Below are positions 38,154 to 38,457 of a DNA stretch of 38,457 nt, piece by piece. The position numbers were made by a program, and so were the translations under genes. The number at the start of each line of letters is the position of its first letter. The stretch's first letter is position 1. The stretch is from a virus, in the IMG/VR virus record IMGVR_UViG_3300044720_000008, positions 1-38,457 of that record. The stretch is one strand, 5' to 3'. Under the pieces are notes generated by a model. It ran no database searches and was not told where the DNA came from. It worked only from the letters and a program-made list of their open reading frames with translations.

Positions 38154-38309
38154 GTGTTCGAAGTCTTTAATTACAAAACCGGCGAGACTCTCGGTTACAC
38201 TGATGATGAGAGGATAGCTAAGCTTTATACCGTGCTTAGAATCTCCTCTGATTACATCAACGCAGATGAGGAGGAATCCTGCTTGATTGGAGGTAATCCT
38301 CACTTCTAG
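38154..38309 (+). CDS. Small early protein, 51 aa
   Basis: GTG start with a perfect AGGAGG five bases upstream, the strongest ribosome-binding site seen in the early region. The product begins MFEVFNYKTGETLGYTDDER and ends EEESCLIGGNPHF. Codon use matches the neighbouring early genes. No family recognised. Confidence 0.6.
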   Translation: MFEVFNYKTGETLGYTDDERIAKLYTVLRISSDYINADEEESCLIGGNPHF

Positions 38310-38358
38310 GCACGTTTGGCGAGATTTCACTTCGATTTCGTCCATTTGAAAAAAACGT

Positions 38359-38412
38359 GGTACCCGGGGGGACCCCCCTATAGGGGGGGGGTCCACCACC
38401 CTAAGAGGTACC
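38359..38412. repeat. G/C-homopolymer hairpin near the contig end
   Basis: GGACCCCCC (38370-38378) pairs GGGGGGTCC in the run of nine G (38383-38391) plus TCC, loop around TATA; flanked by GGTACC at 38359 and 38407. The remaining bases 38310-38457 hold no gene I can support. The G-run may be a break point of assembly or a real element. Confidence 0.6.
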
Positions 38413-38457
38413 CTGAAGCCTCGATACATCGACCCTTTACACACCCCCTCTGACCTG

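Noticed and set aside
1-38457. Terminal direct repeat or att sites
   Set aside because: First and last bases share no visible repeat, and no integrase is present.

Overview
This window looks like a complete or near-complete genome (38.5 kb) of a short-tailed (podovirus-type) phage, assembled without obvious terminal repeats. Base composition is moderate (mid-40s % GC by eye). Several small proteins and the holin resemble those of actinobacterial phages, so a lower-GC actinobacterium is my best host guess; this is inference and weakly supported. I see no integrase, repressor, phage RNA polymerase or tail-assembly chaperones, so a lytic lifestyle using host RNA polymerase is likely.

Layout: two opposed transcription units start from a divergent control region (36849-37318). 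Leftward, one long late operon runs from 36848 down to 12310: HTH/small-terminase-like protein, small early-late genes, virion surface proteins, a 729-aa tail-fibre-like protein, large terminase, portal, capsid paralogue, scaffold, major capsid, head-tail adaptors, tail tube/nozzle, tail fibre, three large ejection-type internal proteins, and a lysis cassette (M15 endolysin, TM/coiled-coil protein, collagen-like membrane protein, holin). It ends at a strong leftward intrinsic terminator (12236-12280). Rightward, early genes run from 37319 to 38309 and, if the contig is circular, continue from position 9 to 12234: a series of small Cys-rich proteins and an HNH nuclease, a strongly codon-biased 294-aa protein, a structured RNA region, then recombination (Cas4-like nuclease, Sak4-like ATPase, DUF669/SSB-like protein) and replication (prim-pol/helicase, family A DNA polymerase), DnaQ-type exonuclease and RuvC-like resolvase.

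The most unusual segment is 2121-2708: about 590 nt with no gene, built of nine back-to-back, independently closed RNA-like domains. Several are sealed by perfect 13-15 bp terminal stems, and one folds as a cloverleaf with anticodon CAU. G-U wobbles show that the rightward strand is the RNA strand. The array lies 2 nt downstream of the most codon-biased early gene, so protein and RNAs are probably co-transcribed. I do not recognise this arrangement as any RNA family I can name and regard it as the best candidate for an undescribed system.

Other notable points: a recurring basic motif (FQxAAxRKLxKG) in four small late proteins; a 182-aa protein resembling a segment of the major capsid protein; a 227-bp same-strand gene overlap; overlapping hairpins that would sequester a ribosome binding site; and several genes shorter than 60 codons supported by start-stop coupling.
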